Shown here piece after piece: positions 1 to 11,340 of a stretch of 64,000 bases of DNA. The DNA comes from Salvia splendens (lineage: Eukaryota; Streptophyta; Magnoliopsida; Lamiales; Lamiaceae). The notes under the pieces were generated by a model. The model made no database searches and had not been told where the DNA came from. It saw only the letters and a program-made list of their open reading frames with translations. The stretch covers positions 27,928,852 to 27,992,851 of the forward strand of contig NC_056040.1 in the NCBI RefSeq assembly GCF_004379255.2, read 5' to 3'. The translations under genes were made by a program, and so were the position numbers. Positions within the stretch are counted from its first letter, which is position 1. Every line of letters starts with the position of its first letter.

Positions 1-1542
1 ATTAATCTATTTATATCGAAAAGATAATTACAATTATCTAAATCTTCTAAGATATATTCTAGATAGATATAAATCTATCAATATCAATAAGATAGAGATA
101 CATTTAATTATCTAAATCTACTAGGATATTTTCTAAATAGAATTAATTCTATAAATATCCACAAGATAAAGATAAACATGGATTTTAATTATCCAAATCT
201 ACTAAGATATATTCTACATAGATATAGATCTATCAATATCTACAAGATATGGATAAACTTAATTAATATTTATCTTAGTCAATCAAGGATTCAACAAGAT
301 AGAATAAAATCTATCTAAATCCATATGACAGAAATAAATTTAATTATTTATCCAAATTTATCTAGGATTTTTCTAGATATAATTAAATATATCTAAATCC
401 ATAAAATAAGGACATAATCCAAACTTAATTAATTTATCTAGTCTATCTAGGATTTATTTACATAGAATAAAATCTATATAAATCCATAAAACAAAATAAA
501 ATTAATTATAGCTATCCTAATTTATCTAGGATTTATCTAGTAGAATTTAATCTATCTAAATCCATAAAATAAGGATAAATATTCAACTAATCCATAATTT
601 AATTAAGATTAAATTTTAGATATACTCAATTCTTATTCACAATTAATCTTGAATCTATTCGAAATTAGTTCGTAGGGTTTAGGAAACCTATCTAATTTCG
701 AAATTTTCTCCAAATTAGTTCCTAGGATTTGGGAAACCCTAACTAATTTGGAAAGCTGCGCTTCCACACAAGCTCGGAGACGCCACCAACGAGCTCCCTC
801 TCGGACTACAGCCGCTGCTGCCTCGTTTCTGCCGCAGGCACACCGCCGTTGAGCTGCGTACGCTGCTGCACGAGGTCGCCCAGCCACCCGTCGTGGGCTG
901 CTCAACGTCTTGCAGCCAGCCCTTTGCCGCTGCACCGTCGAACTGCCCAATCTGTCGGGCTTGGCTGCTTGGAGATCTGCTGCTGCCAGATACATCGCGT
1001 TGGAGAGTTCAACGTCGCTGATCGGAATGCCGCTGCTGTAGCAACCTGCCCGGCACCACTACAGCCTGCTCCAATTCACAGCTGCACCTCCCCTGGCTGT
1101 TAAGGCCGTCCCCGCGAACATCGCGGTGCAATTCTCCATGACGCGAATTGATTACATGTTCACGCGAAATTATTGCAACTGACTGAACGAAATTTGCGGT
1201 GATATTTGGATCGCACAAAAAAAAGAGGAATCCAAATTCAGGTATATGCAAATTATTCTCCACGGCTCTACCAAATTTGATATCATCAACCAGAATAAAA
1301 TTGTTAATTCAAATCATATTCACATAAGACATCAAAATCAGTCCGTAATCATTATGTCAACATAATGAATATGGAATTTGATTCCGCCGTTCACAAAACT
1401 GAACTCTGCGGTCTCGCCTTCGCATCCCTTCGTCCATATTTTCGAACAGATAAAAAACACACACAAACCCGCGAAAAAAAAAATATGCATTCAAGCAATT
1501 CACATAACATGAAAATAATCCACATAATCAGAGCAAAAAATT
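1..1542 (-). other. Copia-1 untranslated leader
   Basis: Leader between PBS and gag. 1-720 is AT-rich and made of degenerate repeats of motifs such as TTATCTAGGATTTATC and ATCTAAATCCATA; 750-1140 is a GC-rich block. The same two-part arrangement occurs in the same order in Copia-3 (GC block 52640-53015, AT repeats 53100-54300). Short ORFs on both strands of the GC block are not conserved as proteins and are not called. Confidence 0.75.
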
Positions 1543-1555
1543 GGCTCTGATACCA
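1543..1555 (-). other. Primer binding site, initiator-tRNA-Met type
   Basis: Reverse complement reads TGGTATCAGAGCC, complementary to the 3' end of plant initiator tRNA-Met, two bases inside the LTR end. It fixes the element's orientation as minus. Confidence 0.93.
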
Positions 1556-1557
1556 AT

Positions 1558-3010
1558 TGCTGGGGTTTGGAGCCCCTTGCACAGCGGAAGTCTTGCATTC
1601 ACAAATAAATCTGATCTACGGATCTATTTGATCGATTATGGGATTAATTAAGTACATGTTAAACATAGAATTGCATCCAAGAACGCACATAATTCATGTA
1701 AAAGGAATAAAAACCTAAAACATGAATTCCTACGGTTTAGAATTACCGATCTGATTCACCAAAGAATCGACGATTGCTTGCGCCTTCTCCACGTGATGTT
1801 CTTCGTAATCAACCACAAATCTTCTAATCTGTATCCCGAACTCAGATAATGGCCTTTGGGTGGGCAAAGCTTGTCAGAATCGAAAAGGCTTGATTAGAAA
1901 GAAGACAGAATAAAACCGATTTTTCGTCCACTCCCACAGGGGAGCACGAAAATTAATGATAAAAATCTAATTTAATCTCCTTTCTAATCTCCTTTTATAA
2001 AGAGTTATGATGGGCCAGATTAGGCATCCATGGAGGTTGGACTTGGGCCAAACCTGTTGGACTTTTACTAATTAAATTGAGCCCCAATTTAATACAAGTC
2101 CAATAGAATATTATTATCATCCACTATAGTATAATAATATTGACTGCCCGTCCAATCCCAAATTACGAGTAATCCGGGCTTTACCTCTTTAATTTATTAT
2201 TTCCCGTGTTTAAGATATAAATATCCATTAATTAATTTAAGTATGCTATTTGACTATAATTAATTAATATTTTTTTTTCCAAGAGTTGTCTAGTTCAAAA
2301 TCTTTATTTATTATTCTGGAAAAAATTCCAACCGGCCGGGTTTCTGAATAATAAAACCTTTTTCGAACACCTCTTGAGGATATTATCAAACTGGACTTAC
2401 CCAGTACACGATTCATTGCAATAACAATACTAGCACCTCTAGACATTGATCACCACTACCCAAGATACCAGGATTCATGGATTGCGAAAAATCTGCACCA
2501 TTTGATAAATCAAAGTAGTGCATAATCAATATCGTATGCTCAATGTTATATCAACATGATTAAGAAATAACAATCACCGAGACCTCGTCTTTCAGTAAAT
2601 AGCCAGAAAGACTTATCTCAACTGTTAGATCCTTCAGTGCTATACCACACCAGTGTCGTTTATTTCCTAAGGTAAGGAAACATGCGGACTGACACTGCAA
2701 CCTTTCATGATAGGTAGCCAAAGCCTATCTAGGTTGTGAAATTCTATTTCTCTTCTACAAAGGACCGACTGAGTCACCTTCTTTGAACGTCGTTCACGAC
2801 CAGTCTACTATGTAGAAGAATTAGACTTATTTGTTTCTTATACATTTAAATATTTGAGAAACATCTTATAAATGCATAAGCAAACACCAATGCGATAAAA
2901 TTGATTCTTCTCGCCTTGGGTTAAAAGTGGATTGTAGAGTTTATTGTATACAAGCAATTCTATCCGTGCAACATGCTCGAAATATGCTTTTCAGTATACC
3001 AATCCTAACA
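1558..3010 (-). repeat. Copia-1 5' LTR, 1453 bp
   Basis: On the minus strand it starts TGTTAGGATTGG and ends CCCCAGCA, with TG/CA ends. It is complete and closely matches the partial LTRs at 50819-52204 and 58419-58588. It is also a diverged relative of the LTR at 12919-14384 (shared blocks include the stretch around ACTACCTATCGTGAAAGG and the one ending in GAAAGACGAGGTCTTG). Confidence 0.9.
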
Positions 3011-4130
3011 GCATGATGGCAATTTTTTCCGACATGAATGAAGACATCGTGGAGATCTTCATGGATGATTTCTCCGTCTTTGGATCCTCATTTGATTTGT
3101 GCTTAGAGAACTTGAGACGGGTCTTACAAAGATGTGAAGAATCGAATCTCGTGCTCAATTGGGAAAAATGTCAATTCATGGTCAAGGAAGGCATAGTGTT
3201 GGGACACAAGGTGTCGGAGTTGGGGTTGGAGATGGATAAGGCGAAGATTGATGTGATCTCGAAGTTACCTCCCCCAACGAATGTGAAAGGCATCCGTAGT
3301 TTCCTTGGTTATGCGGGATTCTACCGACGGTTTATAAAAGATTTTTCAAAGATTGCAAAGCCACTTTGCAACTTACTTGAGAAGGATGCCAAGTTCGTCA
3401 TTGATGATAAATGCCTTGAGGCATTTGAGTTGCTTAAGAAAAAGCTAGTCGAAGCTCCTATTATTATCACACCGATTGGTCGAAGCCATTTGAATTGATG
3501 TGTGATACTTCGGACTATGCTGTGGGGGCCGTTTTAGGCCAAAGGAGAGATAAGGTCCTACATTCCGTCTACTATGCTAGTAAAGTACTCAATGAAGCTC
3601 AATTGAATTACACCACGACGGAGAAGGAAATGCTAGCAGTAGTGTATGCCTTTGAGATGTTTCGTGCATACTTACTTGGCACGAAGGTGGTAGTGTTCAC
3701 GGACCATTCAGCTATCAAGTATTTGATGAATAAGAAAGATGCAAAGCCTCGGTTGGTGAGATGGATCCTCTTATTACAAGAGTTCGATGTAGAAATTAAA
3801 GACAAAAAGGGGACCGAGAATTTGGTAGCTGATCATTTGTCTAGGCTAGAGAGCTTGGAAGAGACGGAAGATGAGAGAAAGAAAAGGATCAACGAAAAAT
3901 TTCCCGACGAGCAAGTGTTGCAAGTGGAAGCTCAGGAAACATATGTGCCGTGGTTTGCTAATCTGGTGAACTACCTTGTCTCGGGCATTATACCAGAAGG
4001 GTTGTCATCTAACCAAAAGAAGAAGTTTTTGAGTGACACCCGCACATATGTTTGGGAAGATCCATTTCTCTTCCGTATTTATAGTGATGGAGTGATTCGA
4101 AGGTGTGTTGGAGAGCATGAGCACCTTTAG
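3011..4130 (+). pseudogene. Athila-like reverse transcriptase (C-terminal) and RNase H
   Basis: Starts mid-domain just before the catalytic FMDDFSVFG motif (about 3058-3084). It continues through the thumb region with FLGYAGFYRRF (3301-3333), and then RNase H with the [14 protein letters not shown] block and the [10 protein letters not shown] block. Those residues identify plant Athila/Tat-group pol. The reading frame shifts by one base near 3475, where the conserved thumb-RNase H linker changes from frame 1 to frame 0. A TAG at 4128-4130 closes the frame before integrase although homology continues directly. It is therefore both truncated at its N-terminus by Copia-1 and internally broken, and cannot make active enzyme. 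Confidence 0.88.
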
Positions 4131-5243
4131 ATTTTGTCTGCATGCCATGATTCTGTGTATGGAGGCCACTTTGGAGCACGTCGAACTGCGTTTAAAGTGC
4201 TTCAATTCGGATTCTTTTGGCCATCGATCTTCAAGGATGCAAAAGCCTATGTCGAGAGATGTGACAGTTGCCAAAGAACCGACAATATCTCGTGAAGAAA
4301 TGAAATGCCGATGAATAACATTCACGAGGTAGAACTCTTCGATGTTTGGGGAATAGACTTTATGGGACCGTTTCCCAAGTCTAATGGGCAGCAATACATT
4401 CTCGTTGCTGTCGACTATGTTTCTAAGTGGGTAGAGGAAATGGCCTCGTCAACCAATGATGCCAAAGTGGTGTTGAAATTCCTTAAGAATCACATCTTTA
4501 ACCGCTTTGGGACACCACGACCTATAATCAGTGATGGAGGAACTCATTTTTGCAACAAATTGTTTGAAAACCTCCTAGGAAAGTATGGTGTCCAACACAA
4601 GGTTGCTACCCCTTATCATCCCCAAACAAGCGGTCAAGTTGAAGTCTCCAATCGTGAGATAAAACGGGTGCTTAAGAAAGTGGTAAGGCCGTCTCGAAAG
4701 GATTGGGCTCAAAAGCTTGATGACGCTTTGTGGGCATATCGAACGGCATATAAGACCCCGATTGGAACTTTGCCATACAAATTGGTCTTTGGAAAAGCTT
4801 GCCATTTGCCGGTAGAGCTTGAGCCTAAAGCTTTTTGGGCTTTGCAAAAGCTTAATTTGGATTATGATGCTGCAGCCGAGAAGAGGATGTGCGACATGAA
4901 TGAGATGGATGAGTTTAGGCTTCATGCATATGAGAGCGTTGATCTCTACAAGGAGCGTGCTAAGAAGATACACGATGCAACCATTAAGCCTCGTCAATTC
5001 CATGAGGGACAACTGGTCCTTCTGTACAACTCTCGGCTCAAACTGTTTCCGGGCAAGCTCAAGTCAAGATGGTGGGGTCCTTATGTGGTGCACAAGGTAT
5101 ACCCCTATGGTGCTGTGGATGTTCGAGATCAGAAAAATGATATCATTTGGAAGGTGAATGGCCAACGCTTGAAGGCCTATGTTGGAGTTGAAGGTGACAT
5201 GGAGGCGAGAGAAGTGGCTTCTCTAGTGGAGCCAAAAGTGTAG
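4131..5243 (+). pseudogene. Athila-like integrase
   Basis: Same frame as RNase H upstream. The zinc-binding H-H-C-C region is visible (HDSVYGGHF then CDSCQ), followed by the catalytic core with [19 protein letters not shown] (second Asp, about 4530) and the downstream Glu region around [17 protein letters not shown]. The C-terminal DNA-binding part includes [11 protein letters not shown]. Two in-frame stops interrupt it: TAG 4128-4130 and TGA 4293-4295. Both could arise by a single C-to-T change, the second from a CGA codon. From 4296 the frame is open to the natural stop at 5241-5243. Integrase would normally insert the element's DNA copy; here it is a relic. Confidence 0.9.
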
Positions 5244-5291
5244 AGCAAGGAGGAGGAAGGTCGAGCCAACGACTATAAACAAAGGCGCTGA

Positions 5292-5307
5292 TTGGGAGGC
5301 AACCCAA
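5292..5307 (+). other. Short hairpin after pol stop
   Basis: TTGGG (5292-5296) and CCCAA (5303-5307) form a perfect 5-bp stem around a 6-nt loop, about 50 nt after the integrase stop. I recall a very similar GGGAGGCAACCC motif following pol in other plant Athila-type elements, so it may be a functional RNA structure. Confidence 0.5.
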
Positions 5308-6276
5308 GTTTTTATGTCTTTTTATCTTTGTTTTCGTATGTTGGAGGTTTTGTTTGCTCAATTCTTTCCTCTAACATTTATTTTGAATTGAGTGTTTCTT
5401 TTTGTAGGTTTTGTTCTTTTTGTAGGAGCAACTTCAAGATTGGATCGGAGCTTAGGAGGAAGCACACCTGCAAAAGATTTTTACACCCACCCACCCACCC
5501 GAATGCATTACGGATTTCATGCCAAGTTTGGGGGAGTTTTCTTTGCCTTTACTTTTTATGTTCCCTTTGCATGCATTGAGGACAATGAAGCATTCAAGTT
5601 TGGGGGGGTGTGAATTATTTGTGATGCATGATGCATGTTTTTGGGTGTATTATATGATAAAGATGTTTTGAATCTATGTAGTTGACGGGTGCATGTTAGA
5701 TCTTCGGCTTTCTGGTTGGGAAATCTTGCTTGATTTTACTTGAACTTTGAAGCTTAGGATGAATGGAATGGGTGCATGAATTTATTTGAAAAAGCATGTT
5801 GTGATTACAATCGATTTCTTGAGTTGAGGAGAGTATAAACATCGAATGTCTTGTGGAAATTATTTTGGGTTGATTTGCTTTATCGAGTGAAGTGCTTGCG
5901 TTCATTTGTATTAATTATTTTGGACCTTATTGTTGACATTTTGTGGATGTTTTGTAAATAGCTTGGTAGAGTTAAAGAAGTTTGATTTGAAATCCGCAAG
6001 TCTATGTGATTAGTAATGCTTGACGAGTCAATGATGAAGGTTTGAGTTGTATGATCTTATGGTTGGACTTACTTTGACATGTACCTTGACTTGAAGTTCT
6101 AGGTTGATGAGTGATTGTTCTTGAGAGTGAGAGATTTTGATTGGAAATGTTGGGGGTTTAGATTTTATCATTCACGTCCCTACATGATTCGCTCTTATGA
6201 AAACTTCTGAAAAACTTTTGTGAGTTGAGCTTTAAAGTTTTGTGTTTGTGATCTTGCTCGAGGACGAGCAAGCAAA

Positions 6277-6292
6277 TAAGTTTGGGGGTATT
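6277..6292 (+). other. Polypurine tract
   Basis: AAGTTTGGGGGTA lies directly ahead of the LTR start TGATGCG and is the expected plus-strand primer site. It is preceded by CTCGAGGACGAGCAAG, a motif also seen in reverse orientation beside the minus-strand LTR at 16431. Confidence 0.75.
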
Positions 6293-7627
6293 TGATGCGA
6301 ATCAAATTGTACGTTTTTATTCCCCTAACGTTACATGATTTATATAGTTTGATGCTTGCATAAGTATGTTTTATGGTGTAGGAATGAAGCCCGGATGGTG
6401 AAAAAGTTGTGCAAAAATTCGCCAAACTGCTCAGAAAGCTCTCAAAGGGAGGCACCCGGTCGGGTGCATTTTTGTGCCTGCTAATTCCACCCGGCCGGGT
6501 GCAATTTTTAATGAAGGTGGAGTCCAGAACGTTTCACCCGACCGGGTGATTTTTCAATTGCAAAATACCACCCGGCCGGGTGGATTCCGCAATGCATGAG
6601 GAGTCCAGAACGTTTCACCCGACCGGGTGATTTTTCAGTTGCAAAATTACACCCGACCGGGTAGCTCATTTCCAACTGCAAATCAGCAGTTTCTCAGGCA
6701 GTTTCATGCATGGAAAAGGAGAGAGAAAAGGGAACGAATTGACACAGAGAAAGGAAAAGAAAGAAAGAGAGAAAAGAAAAGAGAGAAAGAGAGGAGGAAG
6801 AAGAGAAGGAAGAAATTCCGGCCAACACTCCGACTATCCGTCTTCAAATTTCAATTCCACTCAACGAGAGCAAGCTTCCTATGGTTTTTATTGTGATATT
6901 TACCATGTGTTTAGGCTAAACTCTCAATGTTGCTCCAAGTTATGATTTAGACTTGTTCGAATCTATCTACACCTTTGAATTCATGTTTTGACTTCGTTGA
7001 TGAGTTTAATGTTAGTTTCTATCACTTTAGAGGCCTCTATCGTTATAGATGTTTAATCCTTGTTTATCGTCTCTTTAACATAGACATGGATGGACTAATC
7101 AATTGATGTGTTGTTGAATTTGATTTGTTTAGAGGATAATTTGACAACGGATTAGGTAAGTTTATATATTAGATGATCTTTTATTCCCGCGCTTCCGCAG
7201 GAATTTAATTTCTTCGAAAGTTAGTTCATGGAACAAGTGTTCAGCTGACTGTGAACTATACGTCGCAAACATGTTCAGTGCAAGCGATTAGGTTGATTAA
7301 TTAATCCCAAAATATGTGTTTTTGATGTAAGTAGAATGATTCAAGTCTATTGAGCAACTTGGAGTGACGTGTCTTTCCATTTGAGAAATCCATCAATAGT
7401 TAATCGTTTAGTTAGTTTGTCAACAACTTTCAAACTCAAAAATCAAACCTTTATGTTACATCTTTTTAAGTTTCTAGAGTTAAATAATCTTTCCTTCCCT
7501 GTGGATCGACACCTTAAATTACTACACACGAAGCTGTAATCTTGCAGCAAAGTGGTAATATTTGGGTTAAATAATTGAACTTGAGTGCTATATTATCCAT
7601 TTGTAATAACTCGAAAATTACACATCA
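6293..7627 (+). repeat. Athila-like 3' LTR, 1335 bp
   Basis: Begins TGATG and ends CATCA (7623-7627), a perfect 5-bp terminal inverted repeat. It contains six GC palindromes (6453-6663), a GA-rich tract (6711-6815) and, near the end, CCCTGTGGATCGACACC, a motif typical of Athila/Tat LTR ends. The following bases AGGAC (7628-7632) are the predicted target duplication. Confidence 0.82.
6453..6663 (+). repeat. Cluster of six CACCCGRCCGGGTG palindromes
   Basis: Copies at 6453-6466, 6488-6501, 6535-6548, 6569-6582, 6616-6629 and 6650-6663. Part of the cluster is an 81-bp duplication in which GAGTCCAGAACGTTTCACCC occurs at 6600 and again 81 bp upstream. Each unit is a 14-bp inverted repeat, perfect or with one central mismatch. 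Confidence 0.85.
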
Positions 7628-9112
7628 AGGACAGAGACGAAGCTTCAAGCTTCTGGCCGAGACGTGCGCACCACGTAGCGCGATGTGTGCCGGAGCAGTG
7701 GGAGCAGGGAGTCCCGGATGGGTCGAGACAGGCCATCGCAGCTGGCCGAGAGGAGCTGCGCCACCGCGCATGCTCCTGGTCGAGAGACCGCGACACCCGA
7801 CGAGCTAGGCGACCGAGAGGAGTCGCGCCACCGCGTGAACTTCTGGCCAAGACGCTCGCGAAGCCTGACGAGCCAGTCGGCCGAGACGCTGGCGCGCGAC
7901 GTGCGCTGCTGGCCGAGACGCCATGCGCGTGGTGACCCGATGACGAACTCGTCGAATCTTCGTCGATCATCGTTCGTGCGAACCTTGGGCGATGGGATAT
8001 CGATGAAAGATTATTTTAATGATTATTTAATTTTTAATTAAAAGATATCATTGAAATATTAATATTTAATGAAAATAAAATCTTTTTGGAAGATTTACCT
8101 AGATTTTAGGAATATTTTTATTATTATCTATATCTATGGAAATAAATAATATTATTTTATTCCTAGATGATATAGATGAGAATAATTTAATAGTTTCCTA
8201 ATATTTATATATCTAGAATCCTCATTAGGATAGATATGTAAGAATACAGTAAATAATAAATCTAATCTTCCTAATCTTGAACATGAAAATAATTCGAATT
8301 TAATTTTTCATGTCTTATTAAGAATTAAATAACTTAATTATTTTAGATATATCTTATAGTAGACATGAATAAGAATTAAATACTAGAACATTATTTTCTT
8401 AAAGGAAGACCCCAATTATGAACAAAAGATTTAATTACCCAGCATATTAAATACCAACAGAATTTAATCAAGCCTTAATTTGCCTCAAGGCTAAGGATAA
8501 TTAAATAAAAACCATAACACAAAATATCTAAGATGTAATTACGAACTCAACGTTTGTATATGGTCTCCATCGATTGGTCTGCATTTTATGAAGCTTTTTT
8601 TCTAATATTATCGCCACCTGCTATGTGGGGACAACAATCCTAAGAAATAGCGAGTTCGTAAGGGCGGACTTCTCAAATATAAATAGTATGAACTAGAATG
8701 AGGTTTCCAATATTATCGTCACCTCCTCTGTGGGGACAATAATCCTAAGAAACTACGAGATTCAGAAGTTCACACAGGATTTATGAGATAGCTTGATCTT
8801 GTTAGCAGCACATGAGCATTGTTATGGGAGTGTGTTATAGGAATGAGACTCTGTAATGCTAAATTTGGTGGTCTTGCTTAGGCAACATTAGGCGGCCATG
8901 CCACTCTGTGGTCTCTGGACTATTCGTCGATGATTGTGACCAGTAAAATTGTAATATTTTAATGTGTATTGACCTCCTCTGGAGGATAAAAAAATTTAAT
9001 TTTTCAGTTGTAACATTTTGAAAAGTTTTATGGTTAATCTAATCAAACTTCTTACATAAGTTTATGACAAATGGTAAATACTCTGTTTTGCAGTGCAAAT
9101 CAAATCGTCAAT
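7628..9112 (+). other. Copia-2 leader
   Basis: GC-rich block 7640-8000 with repeats of TGGCCGAGACG, then AT-rich sequence to 8540, then a structured zone (8590-8990) shared with Copia-3. A pyrimidine-rich CTCTGTTTTGCAG (9080-9092) just before the gag ATG looks like a 3' splice site; Copia-3 has a comparable TTTCTTCTCAG. Overlapping ORFs in the GC block are open on both strands because of base composition. Confidence 0.65.
8590..8990 (+). other. Hairpin-rich leader zone (Copia-2)
   Basis: Two near-repeats start TAATATTATCG (8604 and 8708). Each has a small stem: CCAC/GTGG (8614-8617 with 8625-8628) and CAC/GTG (8720-8722 with 8730-8732). A third, GCCAC/GTGGT, pairs 8900-8904 with 8908-8912. 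A fourth, CCTCC/GGAGG, pairs 8973-8977 with 8981-8985. Equivalent hairpins occur in the same order in Copia-3 at 54531-54908. Confidence 0.55.
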
Positions 9113-10069
9113 ATGTCATTCAATCATCTTTCAGCAATTCTTAAAGAAAACAAACTCGAGGGCCAAAATTACATAGAATGGAAGCAAAACTTGGACATCG
9201 TTCTTACAGCGGAAGAGTACAATTTCTTACTCACAACCACGCGACCTCCAGTGCCGTCAGCCAATGCAGCGGCAGGAGTCAGAGATGCACACAGACGGTG
9301 GCATAAGGCGAATGAGATGGCTAAGTGCTATATGTTGGCATCTATGTCATCAGTGCTCAGGCATCAGCATTCAACCATGGAAACTGCCGCCGAGATCATG
9401 CAGAATCTCAAGAATCTTTTTGGTACTCAGAATCGAACGGCTAAGTCTCAAGCCTTTCGGAGTATCATGTTGAAGACAATGAAGGAGGGCTCGTCTGTGA
9501 GGGACCATGTCCTCGAGATGATGGGCCACCTCAACCGAATTGAGGTCTTGGGAGGGACGATCGATCCTGAGTCCCAGGTGACTATTATCCTTCAGAGTCT
9601 TCCCCCTAGCTTCCAACAGTTCAAGCTCAACTTCGAGAAGAACAAAATGAACTATACCTTGGCAGAGCTGTTGACTGAACTTCAGTCGGCAGAGGACCTT
9701 ATGGTCCAGGCTAAGGCGGCCATGATGACTTCGGCGCCTCGTTCCTCTAGCTTTAAGCCTAGCAAAGGACAAAGGCAGGCACCGAACTCAGAATCGGGCA
9801 AAGTGGCTAAGGGAAAGAAGAAGAAGAGGGCAAACAAGAAGCCCACGGGGAAGTGTTTCAAGTGTGGTGAAAAGGGGCATTGGAAGCCAGACTGCCCTAA
9901 AAAGGGCAAGGCTACGGGTATGCACCAAGCTTTAGTAGTCGAGTCATGTTTGGCTTCGAAGTCTACTTGCACATGGGTTATTGACACAGGAGCTACTGAT
10001 CATATTTGTTTTGATCCTGACTTAATGCAGGTGACAAGACGGCTGCGTGATCATGAGATCGAAGTCTAG
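9113..10069 (+). pseudogene. Copia-2 gag and protease start
   Basis: Start chosen at 9113 rather than the upstream ATG at 9071 because the Copia-3 gag begins at the equivalent place, both running into KLEGQNY within 20 codons. The N-terminal part is a copia capsid domain (KLEGQNYIEWKQNLD, then a helical region to about codon 200). A Lys-rich linker leads to a CCHC zinc knuckle, CFKCGEKGHWKPDC (9854-9895). The frame enters protease with the active-site motif WVIDTGATDHIC (about 9975-10010) and stops at a TAG (10067-10069); protease homology continues in the same frame to 10396. Gag would coat the RNA in virus-like particles. The domain is intact but the polyprotein is not. Confidence 0.85.
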
Positions 10070-11340
10070 CTGGGCGACGCTACAAAAGTGGCGGCCGTTG
10101 CAGTGGGAGACGTTTATTTGCATTTTAGTAGTGATAGATTTTTGATTTTGAAGAATGTTTTGTTGATACCTTATTTTAGAAGAAATTTAATTTCAGTTTC
10201 TAAATTAATTTTTGATGGATATTCGATTTCTTTTAATGACAACTGCGTTATTAAGAAAGATGGCTCTTATATCTGTCGTGGTATCATAGAAAACGATCTG
10301 TACACAATCACATCTACACAGTTTAATAATCGCAAATCAGAACTCAATACAACATTGAAAATTCAAAGAAACGAAAAGAACCTTCAAATTCAATGAACGA
10401 AACGTACTTATGGCACCTTAGACTTGGTCATGCCAATGAAAGGAGGATCCATTCTCTTGTTCAACAAGATCTTATTAAAGGTCTAGAGGAGGAACCTTTT
10501 CATAAGTGTGAGTCATGCTTAGAAGGCAAGATGACCAAGAGGCCTTTTCAGGCTAAGGGCAATAGGGCCAAGGAAGTACTTGAGCTTGTTCATTCCGATG
10601 TATGTGAACCAATGTCTACTGTAGCAAGAGGTGGTTTTCGATACTTCATCACTTCCATTGATGACTTCTCGAAAATTGGATACGTCTATTTGATGACCCA
10701 TAAGTCAGAGTCTTTTGACATGTTCAAGGACTTTAAGGCTCAAGTGGAGAAGTATCATGGCAAGAGTATCAAATGCCTGCGATCTGATCGTGGAGGCGAA
10801 TACCTCAGTGCTGAGTTTTTGGACTACTTATCGGAGTCGAGAATTTAACCCCAACTGACTGCGTCGGGCACGCCCCAGCAGAACGGCGTGGCTGAAAGAA
10901 GGAACAGGACCTTATTAAACATGGTCCGATCGATGATGAGTTATGCACGGCTACCTACTTCGTTTTGGGGATATGCCTTGCTGTCGGCAAGCCATATATT
11001 AGACAATTTACCGTCAAAATCTGTACCTACTACTCCTTATGAGTTGTGGACGGGGCGCAAGCCCAATCTAGCACATCTCAAGATTTGGGGTTGCCCGACT
11101 CATGTATTGGAAAAGGATCCAACTAAGCTAGGATCTAGGACGGAGGTATGTATGTTCATAGGGTACCCAAAGGGACAAAAGGTTATGAATTCTTTAGTCT
11201 CCGGGATAAGAAAGTTGTTGTGAGCACTCACGCCACATTCTTAGAGGAAGACTATGTAATGAATCATAAACCCAGCAGTGAAGTGGCTCTTGAAGAGCTA
11301 ACTTCTGTCACAAGTTCCATTAACTAAGAACAAGTACCAA
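10070..11340 (+). pseudogene. Copia-2 protease end and integrase
   Basis: Protease C-terminal sequence reads in frame 2 to a TGA at 10394-10396. One base shift later the GAG-pre-integrase motif LWHLRLGHANERR begins (10405). The integrase has the CESCLEGKMTKR zinc motif, catalytic Asp in HSDVCEPM, the second Asp in RSDRGGEY and the Glu in QQNGVAERRNR. Breaks: TAA at 10846-10848, a TGA at 11221-11223 that follows a frameshift near 11190 after FIGYPKG, and further stops beyond. The order protease-integrase-reverse transcriptase is diagnostic of Ty1/copia. Confidence 0.86.

Larger units (their letters stand above)
1..3010 (-). mobile_element. Copia-1: 5' part of a Ty1/copia retrotransposon
   Basis: On the minus strand this reads LTR (3010 to 1558), tRNA-Met-type primer binding site, then about 1.5 kb of leader running off the left edge. 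The whole stretch is a close reverse-complement match to 50819-53760 (Copia-3), so boundaries were set by comparing the two. It abuts Athila-like reverse transcriptase coding sequence at 3011, so it inserted into that gene. The other end, its gag-pol and the second half of the target duplication lie outside the window; the duplication should be GCATG (3011-3015). Confidence 0.9.
5244..6292 (+). other. Athila-like 3' untranslated region
   Basis: No ORF of note. It carries a conserved-looking hairpin (5292-5307), the simple repeat of ACCC units at 5486-5499, and three separate AAGTTTGGGGG polypurine tracts (5524-5534, 5596-5607, 6278-6288). Athila elements often have an env-like ORF here; none is detectable. 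Confidence 0.7.
3011..7627 (+). mobile_element. Athila-like Ty3/gypsy element, 3' half
   Basis: Contains the second half of reverse transcriptase, RNase H, integrase, a 1-kb 3' UTR with polypurine tracts, and a complete 3' LTR. Its left part is cut by the Copia-1 insertion at 3010/3011. Sequence to the right of 7627 is copia leader, so the simplest reading is that this element inserted into Copia-2. Its 5' LTR, gag and protease would lie left of the window. No env-like ORF is visible. Confidence 0.88.

Noticed and set aside
633..995. 120-codon minus-strand ORF in the Copia-1 leader
   Set aside because: The matching region of Copia-3 (52640-53140) does not keep the frame; it is GC-rich leader.
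7593..8041. Overlapping ORFs on both strands of the GC-rich Copia-2 leader
   Set aside because: Open because of high GC content and internal repeats; not conserved in the Copia-3 leader.
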